Assembly (NCBI GenBank): GCA_963663495.1
Contig: OY760427.1
Coordinates: forward strand, 4,216,001 to 4,280,000
Source: G963663495 sp963663495
GTDB taxonomy: Bacteria; Bacteroidota; Rhodothermia; Rhodothermales; Bin80
Direction: 5' to 3'
DNA length: 64,000 nt
Shown: positions 1 to 7,946 of the stretch, one piece after another
Position numbering within the stretch: position 1 is the first letter of the stretch
Layout: the number at the start of each line of letters is the position of its first letter
Made by a program: the position numbers and the translations under genes
Notes under the pieces: model-generated
The model's input: the letters and a program-made list of their open reading frames with translations, nothing else
Told to the model about the DNA's origin: nothing
The model's database searches: none

Positions 1-561
1 TTCGATTCAGAGGAAGCGTGATCGCCTATATGTGAGAGACCCAACCGCGTACGGACCCCTCGAACTTGACCACCTTAGCATGTGCAATATGCAATGCAAT
101 GATCCCGGATGTAAAAGGCGCTATTCTCGTAATTCGCCTCCTATTGAGGGAGCCTCAATATGCTGAAATTGCTCAGTGATGGAAGCCTAAGATTTGCCAT
201 TCGGCAGGTGTAGTCCTATATCGCGGAACATACGGGCTTTCTACCAAAATATCCGGCTCGCCGATCTTTGGAATTCTCTTTCCTCCGCGTTTGCTTGCTC
301 TTTGATTTATCCTTTCTTGCTCGCGTAGACTTATTGCATCGATCCATTACTTCTATTTGGAATAGTGATCATCGCATAAGGAGTCGCCTTCATTAAGCAA
401 ACTCTCATAATACTCTGCCATCAACGACTGACCAATTACAGAACTACCGCCCTCGCCATCGGGGACATCCTTTCTAGCATTCTTCCAAGGAGCGTCCAAG
501 TGAGTCAAATCACAAAGTAATTGTAGAGACTGCTGTCCATAGTCACTAAGTACTATACAAG
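1..561. other. No gene recognised
   Basis: I see no convincing coding region, RNA gene or repeat here. The stretch lies downstream of the decayed surface-protein remnant and may hold further eroded sequence of that gene. Confidence 0.4.
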
Positions 562-1244
562 TTACGATCCCCCTCTCGAGCGCAACTGGATCAGTCCAGA
601 CTCGTCAACAGCGTCATCATCGTCGAGTCCGACCACAGTTACCACCTGTTTTGTTGCCCAATTGGTGGTTGTGAAAGTCAGCATTGTGGGCTCCACTGAT
701 ATACTGCCTGCAATTGTGTCATTAAGTCCAATGTCAATAATAACGGTGCTTTGCGGAGCAGTGGACAGCCACACAGTGAATGTCTTCCCAGGTGCACCCA
801 CCCGCACATCCACAGTCATTGAGCTCACCATCAGCTCGAACGTCCCAACGTTAGTCACGAGCAACGGCAAGTCAGCATACACTAATCTGTATTCGGCGTC
901 AAAGGACACACGATGGATTATAGTGGTCTCATCAGAACAGTCGCGGTCCTGGTGCGTCTTGATAGTTACCTGCTGCGGGTTTCGTAATCTGTCGTGGAGA
1001 AGTCCAATGTCGTGGAAGACAGCAGCACACCTATTTCGTCCTGATCGAAAATGTGTACGGTGATAGTTGTGGACGGCAGTACGGACAACATGACGGTATA
1101 TGAGTCTGCACGTCCTTCCTGAATCTCAAGGCTTGTGGGTGACAACACAATTCCAGGCACATCATCATCAACGATTGTCACCGCCAAGTCTGCGGTTACG
1201 TCGTCATAGCCTCCTCTGGAGGCGGTATGCACAAGAATTGCCAT
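562..1244 (-). pseudogene. Remnant of a Calx-beta-like repetitive surface protein
   Basis: Two minus-strand open stretches (966-1244, then 562-909 in another frame) encode successive repeat units. The first reads VDDDVPGIVLSPTSLEIQEG and then a threonine-rich strand region ending LDFSTTDYET. The second has SVEPTMLTFTTTNW followed by QVVTVVGLDDDDAVDE. This pattern (EG...TVxLxxxP...TVxI...LxFTxxNWxxxQxVTVxGxDDD) is typical of tandem Calx-beta/Ig-like repeats in large secreted bacterial proteins. The frame break, the lack of a start and the short length show a fragment. The upstream side abuts the terminal repeat of an IS66 element at 1256, so that insertion may have removed the 5' part. The repeat-family assignment is by pattern only. 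Confidence 0.6.
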
Positions 1245-1379
1245 GTTGTTGACATGTAAGCGTGCGGTGAAGTACAGGGCAGCGGGCTTTTTGGCGGGTA
1301 CAGTGTGGTTGGAAGGAGGAGAGCATGTGGGCTTGCCCGATCTGGACGATTCGGCGTCCGGCAGCTAGGCGGCCTTACC

Positions 1380-1516
1380 CTAGTGGGCTTGCCGTGCCTG
1401 TTTCCAATGATGGGGCAATAGCGCTGCTATGTCCTCGGCAGGATGTGTCGGGATGCGCTGGAATACTTCCATGAGCCATTCCATTGGGTTGACGTCGTGG
1501 AATTTGCAAGTTCCAA
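1380..1516 (-). pseudogene. tnpC: IS66-B TnpC C-terminal fragment
   Basis: The minus strand encodes the last part of an IS66 transposase, TCKFHDVNPMEWLMEVFQRI followed by PTHPAEDIAALLPHHWKQ, and stops at 1380-1382. It aligns with the C-terminus of the intact IS66-A transposases in this window (CKLQSTNPIEWL...PHHWKAS). After removal of the IS1380 insert and one copy of TCCAA it continues in frame from the tnpC truncated at 5450 (…YSLLG|TCKF…). Confidence 0.85.
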
Positions 1517-1639
1517 CCTGCAATATTCATGTCGTACCCTGTTCGGGTCTAAAAGTGCTGTTTCGGTACCTGCAGGACCGATTGTGCGTTGTTCATGCGT
1601 AGGGACGACCATGAGAGGGGCTGAAAACACCAGTTTAGG

Positions 1640-3710
1640 GTATCCGTACGGTGAAGTACATGGTAAAGCGGGCTTAGCATTGGTCTGCGTAGTCCGCTTG
1701 TAGAGCTTAGTGCAAGGTGATTATACGCCGGGTTTGGTGTGCCGACTTGGGAATTTCGGAGTGGTGTGCAGCTTATCGTCTTGGCGCCTGAATGCAGGCA
1801 GCAATCAGCGTCTTTGGGGACAAAAAACATGGGTTTTGGGGAGAAGAACCGGAACATTGTGGCGGACGCACATGTACACGAACTATGCGGCCCAAGGTAT
1901 CTTTCTCCCCCTCTTCTCCTGCCGGTGAAGCCCTTTTTCAGAGGCTAAGAAACCAAGAGGCTGAGAACAAGGATCTGCGAAAGCAGGTCCGTCGCTTGGA
2001 GAAAAAAGCCGATCGTCTATCCAAGAACATCGCGGATATGGCTGCGAAGATTAGCCATCTGGAAGACAGGTTGGAACAAGCGCATCGCCTACTCTCTGGC
2101 AAAAAGAGTGAGCGTTACACGCCGGCGGACAATGCGCAGCAAGGCCAGTTGTCTGGAGAGGAACCAGAAGCTGTTGAGCCCGAGGAGGAGGAGGAGGAGT
2201 ATGTCCCGGTAAAGCGCAAGCGGCGTGGGAAGAACAAGCCGGTGCGTGGGCCGATTCCGGACCATCTGCCCAGAGAGGTGATCCGCCTTGAGCCGGAGGG
2301 CAGCACCGCGGGTATGAAGTACATCGGCGAGGAAGTAACGGAGTACCTGGAATATGTGCCGGGCTTCACGAGGGTAGTACGGATTGTGCGGCCGAAGTAC
2401 GTTGTCTGCAAGGAGCCTCGCAAGGGGGTGGTCATAGCGCCGTTGCCGAAGCGTGTCATACCGAAGGGGAAGGCGGGTCCGGGGTTGTTGGCGTATTTGG
2501 CGGTAGCCAAATATGTGGATCATATGCCGCTATACCGGCTGCGGAAGAAGTTTCAGCGCCATGGCGTGAAGCTATCGGCTGCTACAATGGGGGATTGGAT
2601 TGCGAAGGTAGCGACGTATCTGGGTCCGTTAGGAGATGCGTTGCGTAAGGAGGTGCTTCGTAGCGGGTATCTGCAGGTGGATGAGACAACGTTCCCGGTG
2701 CAAAAGCCGAAGAAGGAAGGGAAGGAGAAGAAAGGGAAGAAAAACGAAGGAAAGACGCATCGCGGCTATCTTTGGGTATACCTGGCACCGCGGGCGAAGG
2801 TGGTGATGATGGATTACAGCCCGAGCCGTGCGCGCGCTGGACCGTGGGAATTCTTGCGCGGATATAGAGGGGCGATGCAAACCGACGGGTATGTGGTGTA
2901 CGATGCGTTTGGTACGCGGGGCGGGATAACGCTGTTTGGATGTATGGCGCATGCGCGTCGCAAGTTTTATGACTGCAGGAAAAAGGAGCCCAAGAAGGTG
3001 CGCCATGTAATGGAGGAAATCCGGCAGTTGTATGCGATAGAGCGTGGGTTGCGTAAGGAGGGAGCTGGTCCGGCACGGCGTGTGGAGGTACGACAGGAGG
3101 AGGCACGGCCGGTACTGGAGAAGTTGAAGCCATGGCTTGAGGAGAGTCGTGAGCACCGGCCGAGTGCGGGATGGGATGAAGCCGTGGGGTACATGCTCAA
3201 CAGGTGGGAGAAGCTGGTTTGTTACCTGGAAGACGGCAAGGTTGAGATTGATAACAATCTGGTCGAGAACCAGATGCGAGCGATTGCGCTTGGTCGAAAA
3301 AACCATCTGTTTGCGGGATCGCATGCGGCAGCGCAGCGGTCCGCAGTACTGTACGCTCTTTTTGCCACATGCAAGTTGCAATCGACAAACCCGATTGAAT
3401 GGCTTACCGACGTACTACGCCGTCTTCCGACACATCCTGCCGACCGCATGGCTGAACTCTTGCCCCATCATTGGAAAGCTAGTCGGGACTTGCAGCAAGC
3501 TACCGTCAAGAAAGCGGCATAGGAGCCCCTAAACAGGCGCGCCCGGGTCATCCGACTAGATCCGTGTACGGGTCTGCGAATACGCTGTTAGGTACTTAAC
3601 TCCTGCACACCCAACCGACGCTAGCCTATAAACCTTCGAACCGCGCCCTAACTTACTCTAATTGAGAGAGTAAATACCCTCGGTTATAATGTACTTCACC
3701 GGACGGATAC
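1640..3710 (+). mobile_element. IS66-A element copy 1 (single-gene IS66, 2071 bp)
   Basis: Inverted repeats GTATCCGTACGGTGAAGTAC (1640) and GTATCCGTCCGGTGAAGTAC (inverse, ending 3710) are flanked by a perfect 8-bp target duplication AGTTTAGG (1632-1639 and 3711-3718). Eight bases is the normal IS66 duplication. It carries only a tnpC-type gene, without tnpA and tnpB, like the ISBst12 subgroup. The uninterrupted target is visible at about 57310-57325 in the right IS1380 copy. The element is nested inside IS1380, which is nested inside IS66-B. Confidence 0.95.
1792..3522 (+). CDS. tnpC: IS66-family transposase (TnpC), IS66-A copy 1
   Basis: A 576-residue transposase. A leucine-zipper-like coiled coil (about residues 52-105) is followed by a basic/acidic linker, then the DDE catalytic domain. 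Visible catalytic-site segments are LQVDETTFPV, MQTDGYVVYD and the C-terminal DNNLVENQMR, with HARRKFYDC between them. It ends with the family tail PHHWKAS. The frame is intact, so the protein is probably functional. An alternative start at 1885 (MRPKVSF) is plausible because the first 31 residues look non-family. The two right-hand copies (575 residues) are almost identical, differing by one residue in a glutamate run and a few substitutions, which implies recent spread. Confidence 0.93.
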   Translation: MQAAISVFGDKKHGFWGEEPEHCGGRTCTRTMRPKVSFSPSSPAGEALFQRLRNQEAENKDLRKQVRRLEKKADRLSKNIADMAAKISHLEDRLEQAHRLLSGKKSERYTPADNAQQGQLSGEEPEAVEPEEEEEEYVPVKRKRRGKNKPVRGPIPDHLPREVIRLEPEGSTAGMKYIGEEVTEYLEYVPGFTRVVRIVRPKYVVCKEPRKGVVIAPLPKRVIPKGKAGPGLLAYLAVAKYVDHMPLYRLRKKFQRHGVKLSAATMGDWIAKVATYLGPLGDALRKEVLRSGYLQVDETTFPVQKPKKEGKEKKGKKNEGKTHRGYLWVYLAPRAKVVMMDYSPSRARAGPWEFLRGYRGAMQTDGYVVYDAFGTRGGITLFGCMAHARRKFYDCRKKEPKKVRHVMEEIRQLYAIERGLRKEGAGPARRVEVRQEEARPVLEKLKPWLEESREHRPSAGWDEAVGYMLNRWEKLVCYLEDGKVEIDNNLVENQMRAIALGRKNHLFAGSHAAAQRSAVLYALFATCKLQSTNPIEWLTDVLRRLPTHPADRMAELLPHHWKASRDLQQATVKKAA

Positions 3711-3861
3711 AGTTTAGGCCCTTTTCCCGACTCGATAGCGGTCACATTACCGAGATTTTGGGAAGACGTCTGTCGGGTAGACACACCTCTGCCTACCTTC
3801 TCTTTCCGCTTTCCGCGTTGGGCGCCTGCGGTGTCGAAGCGCAGGCGCAAAGATGACTTGG

Positions 3862-5366
3862 CTAGCTCTTCAAGGGAAGCGTGATCCATGTGAGTTGACA
3901 ATAACGTCGCCAAAATTGCTCCCATGCAGCATCTGCGCTGGCGGCAATGTGGATAACGATGTTGCGCGCGTGTTGTACGAAGCGGGCCCCACCTTGAGTA
4001 CACGCTCGCGATAGGTGCTCAGAATTATCTGGGATTCGTCAGGCTCCCGCGTAAGGCAGCGCCCCACATGCATGAGCTGATACACCAGAAGGTATACCTG
4101 TAGCAGGACCTCGTTCTCGGTTCGGATCTCGGCTTCCTGCTCCGACCCATCAGGCACCCGCACTACAGGCCGGCCCTTATAGTGTGTCTTCGGACGGGGA
4201 ACCGAAGACAGCGCCATGGAGCAAGCCGCATTCAGCTCCCCGAAGTGCTTTTCCGCCTTTCCTCTCTTCCGGTACAGATTCACAAGCTGCTCTGCCGGAT
4301 AGGCTTCTGCATCCAGATCGGTGATCAGATAGAAATGCCGCGGGAAAAGCTCTCCCGGCACCGGATCAACCACGAGCACCACACGACGCTCTACGGACCA
4401 GCACTTTGCACGGTGGCGCAGTTCGTGGTAGCATTCGTCCGACGGCTGATCACCCTCCAAATAAGGCGCCGCAAGCCCGTCAATCACATCGTTTCCTTTC
4501 AGACGCATCACGTAGCCGATACGGTCGTTCTCCAGCTTATCACATAACTCGCCACTGTTGAAGCCTGCGTCCAATCGGACAATGACCTTGTCGGCCACAT
4601 GTTCACGCAATGCCAGCCCAATGCGTCGAATGAAACCGTAGCAGTCCTTCACCACATTCTGCGTGTCCCCTCGCAATTCCGCCCCCAACATGTCGCCCGA
4701 CTCACCGCATATGGCGATAAGGGGCAGAAAGATGGTGCGCTTGTAATACCCGTTCCACTTGCTGCCCTGCTGCTTGCCATGCGTATCTACCGGTACACCG
4801 TCCACATCAAAGACTACCTCGGGGCGGCGCTTCCCGCCACCACGCTGCAGCAGGTGCTCCATGGCGAATGTCTCTACAAAACGGCGCAACTTCTTGAAAT
4901 TCTTTTTCCCGGCCAACATGTGCACGAAGCGAGACATGGTTGGCTGGGATGCCAGGGACCTATCGTCCTGTAAAGCCTCCATACCCCTGTTGGAAGAAGT
5001 GGCCACGCGCATGGCGGGGTCCCTTCGAAGCTTGTCCGCATCTGATTGACGTCCCCACCCCTGCACATGTTGCAGCAGGTACTGTCGCACTAACTCCCCA
5101 AGGCTATGCGTAATCCGAGCTTGGGACCGATTGTCCTTAAGCACGGAAGCGAGTCGGCATGCCAAGGTGCTGATCACCATGAGCAGGCGCATAGGAATGA
5201 CGCCGGCATCCGATGTTAGATTATCGGTCTTGGAGCGTACAACTTTAACGGATTTATTGAACTGGCAAGCGAACAGAAGGTTGGATTTGGGATCTGGCAT
5301 CGGGTGTGTTACAGGGTGAATGGGTATTGGGGTTTCTAAACGATTGAGCGTCGCGCAAGAGTCCAT
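3862..5366 (-). pseudogene. IS1380-family transposase, left copy, frameshifted at the C-terminus
   Basis: A nearly full transposase (498 open residues) of the IS1380 type. It has the N-terminal region LLFACQFNKSVKVV, the catalytic segments DVDGVPVDTHG and RLDAGFNSGELCDKLE, and YRKRGKAEKHFGELN near the C-terminus. Relative to the right copy, one C is missing from the run at about 3985-3990 (GGGCCCC versus GGGCCCCC). The last 45 residues are therefore out of frame; the homologous stop would be at 3862-3864. The loss removes the C-terminal helices seen in the other copy (ARFVQHARNIVIHIAAS). Confidence 0.85.
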
Positions 5367-5449
5367 TCACCCCGTGTATAGTCAACATATTACACCATCA
5401 TATTAAACGACGATTCCCCGCCACTTTACTCCCTTATGAATAAGGGAGG

Positions 5450-6948
5450 TCCAAGGAGCGAATAGCCCACAGCACCCCGCTGGGATGCATCATGGGATCC
5501 TGCGAACATGTAGTTCTTCCTACCGATAGCCAGTGGCCGTATCGCATTCTCAACCAGGTTATTGTCCAACTCCACACGGCCCTCATCCAGATATCGGGTC
5601 AGCCTTTGCCAACGACCAAGCGTGTACTGGGTCGCCTTGGCCCACGGGCTCTTGGGTAAACCATTATTCACCTCCAGCCACGGCTTCAGCTCCTCCAGTA
5701 CAGGTCCGGCCTGTTCCTGTCGCAGTTGCTGACGAACATCCGCACTCGCACCCGTTTTGCGTAGCCAACGCTCTATGAGGTAGAGCTTGCGTATCTCCTT
5801 CAACACATGCGCGGCCTTATCCGGCTCGTACGTCTTGCAGTCGAAGAACTTGCGCCGGGCATGCGCCATGCATGCGTAGAGCGTTACGGATGGGTCCGCA
5901 TCAAAGATGTCGTAAGCTACATACCCGTCTGTCTGTAGCAATCCCTCATACCCGTGCAAAAACTCCACCGGACCCGCCCGAGCACGGGTCTTCCGGTATT
6001 CCATCACCAACAGCCTCTGCTCTGGACTATGGTACACCCAATAAAAGCCTTTATGCAGCGATCCCTTCTTATCTCCATCCTGCACCTCCATCCTCGTCTC
6101 ATCCGCCTGCAGATACCCGGTGGATAGCAACTCCTGCTTCAGAGCATCATACAACGGGGTCAGGTGCGACGCAGACTGCGATATCCAGCCTCCCAGCGTG
6201 GACTTCGCAATCTCCACGCCTTCCCGACGAAACCGCTGCTGCTGACGGTACAAAGGCAGGTGGTCCGCATATTTGCCCACCACCACATCTGCCAACAACC
6301 CCGGACCCGCCATGCCCTTGTTCACCATCCGTGGTGGCAACCGTTCCCAGGGCAGTAGCAATACCCGCCGCGAGCCCGCCCGCCATGCCCTTGTTCACCA
6401 TCCGTGGTGGCAACTCACCTATGATCACCCCCTTATCCTCATCCCCAGGGTCCACATACTTCGGACGCACATACTCAATAACCTTCCTATGGGCGGGTAC
6501 ACGCTCCAGAACCAGCGTCTTCTCCGCCCCGATGCACGTCATACCACTGGTATCCCCGTCAGGCTCAATTGTAATCGTTTCGCGGGGCAGTTTCTTCAGC
6601 AGATCGTCCAGCGCTTTACGCTTGGGCTTGCCCTTCTTCTTCTGCCGTCCGTTCGCCTTTTGCCCATTCTTCGTCTGTCCATTCGTCTCCGGCTCCGGTA
6701 GAGGGAGCTCCTGCTCCGGCTCATCGAAACAACGTGCCCTGCTGCGGGTCATTCAGCACACACTTTTCACTCTTGGGACTGTATAGCGCGCGTAGCGCCA
6801 GCATCAGCCGGTAATTCATATTCCGCAATTCTGCCTCAAGCCGGCTGCATCGATCATGCAGCCGATCAAAGGCACTGGCCACTTCGGGGTGCTGTGCAAG
6901 CAACGCAACCTGCGCGGGGGAGAGGATAGAATGTACTTCGGGCTGCAT
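5450..6948 (-). pseudogene. tnpC: IS66-B TnpC transposase, broken
   Basis: The N-terminus (MQPEVHSILSPAQVALLAQH, from 6948) and coiled-coil region lead through a frameshift near 6740 into the linker and zinc-type region. A 34-bp sequence repeated at 6308-6341 and 6381-6414 (offset 73 bp) then inserts extra bases and shifts frame again, after ELPPRMVNKGMAG. The catalytic part (LQADETRMEV, LQTDGYVAYD, DNNLVENAIR) is intact but ends at 5450, where IS1380 is inserted. The remaining C-terminus is at 1380-1516. It is three times damaged and cannot encode an active TnpC. Confidence 0.88.
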
Positions 6949-7008
6949 GGTGAGCTAGCAACACCAGCATATTGCTTGTTCCCGAATCACACATTATATT
7001 TGGCTCGA

Positions 7009-7347
7009 TTATCGGCTTTTTACCGCATATCGGGGCCGATATTTCACCGTCTTCAACGACACCCCCTCCAGCATCATCACCATCTGTGCCCATGTCGGCA
7101 CATCCTCCTCTGGCAACGCAAACGTACCCGTCTCCAAGCGCTTGTAGAAGATCGCAAAGCCGTTCCGATCCCATGTGAGCGCCTTCAAATGGTTTCGCCT
7201 CCTGTTGATGAATACAAAAATGTCTCCCGACATCGGATTCCGCTTCATGCCGCTCTTTACCAAAGCACACAAGCCGTCAAAGCTTGTGCGCATGTCCACC
7301 GGCGGTCGGTAAAAGAAGTACCGGTGCGAAGGTGCCAGTCCGATCAT
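7009..7347 (-). CDS. tnpB: IS66 accessory protein TnpB (IS66 Orf2)
   Basis: A 112-residue protein beginning MIGLAPSHRYFFYRPPVDMR, with the family motif MSGDIFVFINRRRNHLKAL and TWDRNGFAIFYKRLETG. This is the usual length for IS66 Orf2. The ATG overlaps the tnpA stop by 4 bp (ATGA), indicating translational coupling. The longer open frame to 7560 is rejected because it only runs antiphase through tnpA. TnpB is needed with TnpA for transposition in tnpABC-type IS66 elements, but its exact biochemical role is not established. The partner tnpC here is broken. Confidence 0.9.
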   Translation of the reverse strand: MIGLAPSHRYFFYRPPVDMRTSFDGLCALVKSGMKRNPMSGDIFVFINRRRNHLKALTWDRNGFAIFYKRLETGTFALPEEDVPTWAQMVMMLEGVSLKTVKYRPRYAVKSR

Positions 7348-7667
7348 GACTGCGTCAGCCTGGCCAGGTACGAAGCAGATACCGGTGCAAAGAACCGCAC
7401 CCGTATCCCACCCGGATATGCGATCTCTACCTGTGCCGCTTCCCTTGGTGCTGCACTGCCTATCTCCACGAAGCCTCGGCTGTCCTCGGCTGCAGTCTCC
7501 TGGCGATCCTTCCGCCTCCAATAATTCAACTGCCCATACGAGATGCCGTGCTTTGCACAAAACGCCGCTGCGGACTGGGTCCTTTCGTTATACTGCTCTA
7601 CCAGCGGAAACATCTCTTCCGCCGTACGTTTGGGCTGTACCATACGACCTGGGGTCTGGGTTCTCAC
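7344..7667 (-). CDS. tnpA: IS66 accessory protein TnpA (IS66 Orf1)
   Basis: A 107-residue protein with an N-terminal helix-turn-helix-like region (RTAEEMFPLVEQYNERTQ, AAAFCAKHGISYGQLNYWRR), typical of IS66 TnpA and IS3-type Orf A proteins that bind the element ends. A variable linker and the tail YPGGIRVRFFAPVSASYL follow. It is the first gene of the tnpABC operon, about 60 bp inside the terminal repeat ending at 7729. The gene is intact although its tnpC is not. Confidence 0.88.
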   Translation of the reverse strand: MRTQTPGRMVQPKRTAEEMFPLVEQYNERTQSAAAFCAKHGISYGQLNYWRRKDRQETAAEDSRGFVEIGSAAPREAAQVEIAYPGGIRVRFFAPVSASYLARLTQS

Positions 7668-7946
7668 GTCTAGGGGTAAGCTCCCCAGAACCCATCACCC
7701 AATCAAGATGTAGTTCACCGCACGCTTACAAGTAAACCATCACCTCCCCGATTAGGGTAGAGGCTGAACAGCCGACCGAGAACGATGGCGAACTCACTCC
7801 AGCCACTATTATAGCCCGTTACCTTCGGTCCTTCCCTCTGTATCAATGCAACCACCTCCAACACGAGCAACAGTGGTCGGGCGGACTTGCTCTTGCGTCA
7901 CGGGATCGCCCCCAGTTCGGGAGTATAGCCACATGCAGACTGTATA

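Larger units (their letters stand above)
1517..5449 (-). mobile_element. IS1380-family element, left copy, containing a nested IS66-A
   Basis: Ends share an imperfect inverted repeat: CCTGCAATATTCAT at 1517 and CCTCCCTTATTCAT read inward from 5449. They are flanked by the 5-bp duplication TCCAA. Without the nested IS66-A and its target duplication the element is about 1.85 kb, the same as the right-hand copy (55575-59509). The transposase lies at the 5449 end; the long 3' non-coding tail (1517-3860) received the IS66-A insertion at 1640-3710. The boundaries are supported by the intact equivalent of this target in the other copy. Confidence 0.85.
1256..7729 (-). mobile_element. IS66-B element (tnpABC type), interrupted by IS1380
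   Basis: Terminal inverted repeats GTAAGCGTGCGGTGAAGTAC (from 1256) and its near-identical inverse ending at 7729 bound a three-gene IS66 element: tnpA 7344-7667, tnpB 7009-7347 and tnpC below 6948. The element is split by an IS1380 insertion at 1517-5449, flanked by the 5-bp duplication TCCAA (1512-1516 and 5450-5454). Removing the insert restores the tnpC frame exactly. The reconstructed length is about 2.5 kb, normal for IS66. The 8-bp flanks outside the two ends (1248-1255 and 7730-7737) do not match, so the outer junction has probably been rearranged since insertion. Confidence 0.85.

Noticed and set aside
2629..3381. 250-residue antisense open frame within the IS66-A transposase (also at 57730-58482 and 59848-60600)
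   Set aside because: It is repeated only because the element is repeated; it lies antisense to a strongly supported transposase gene and resembles no protein family.
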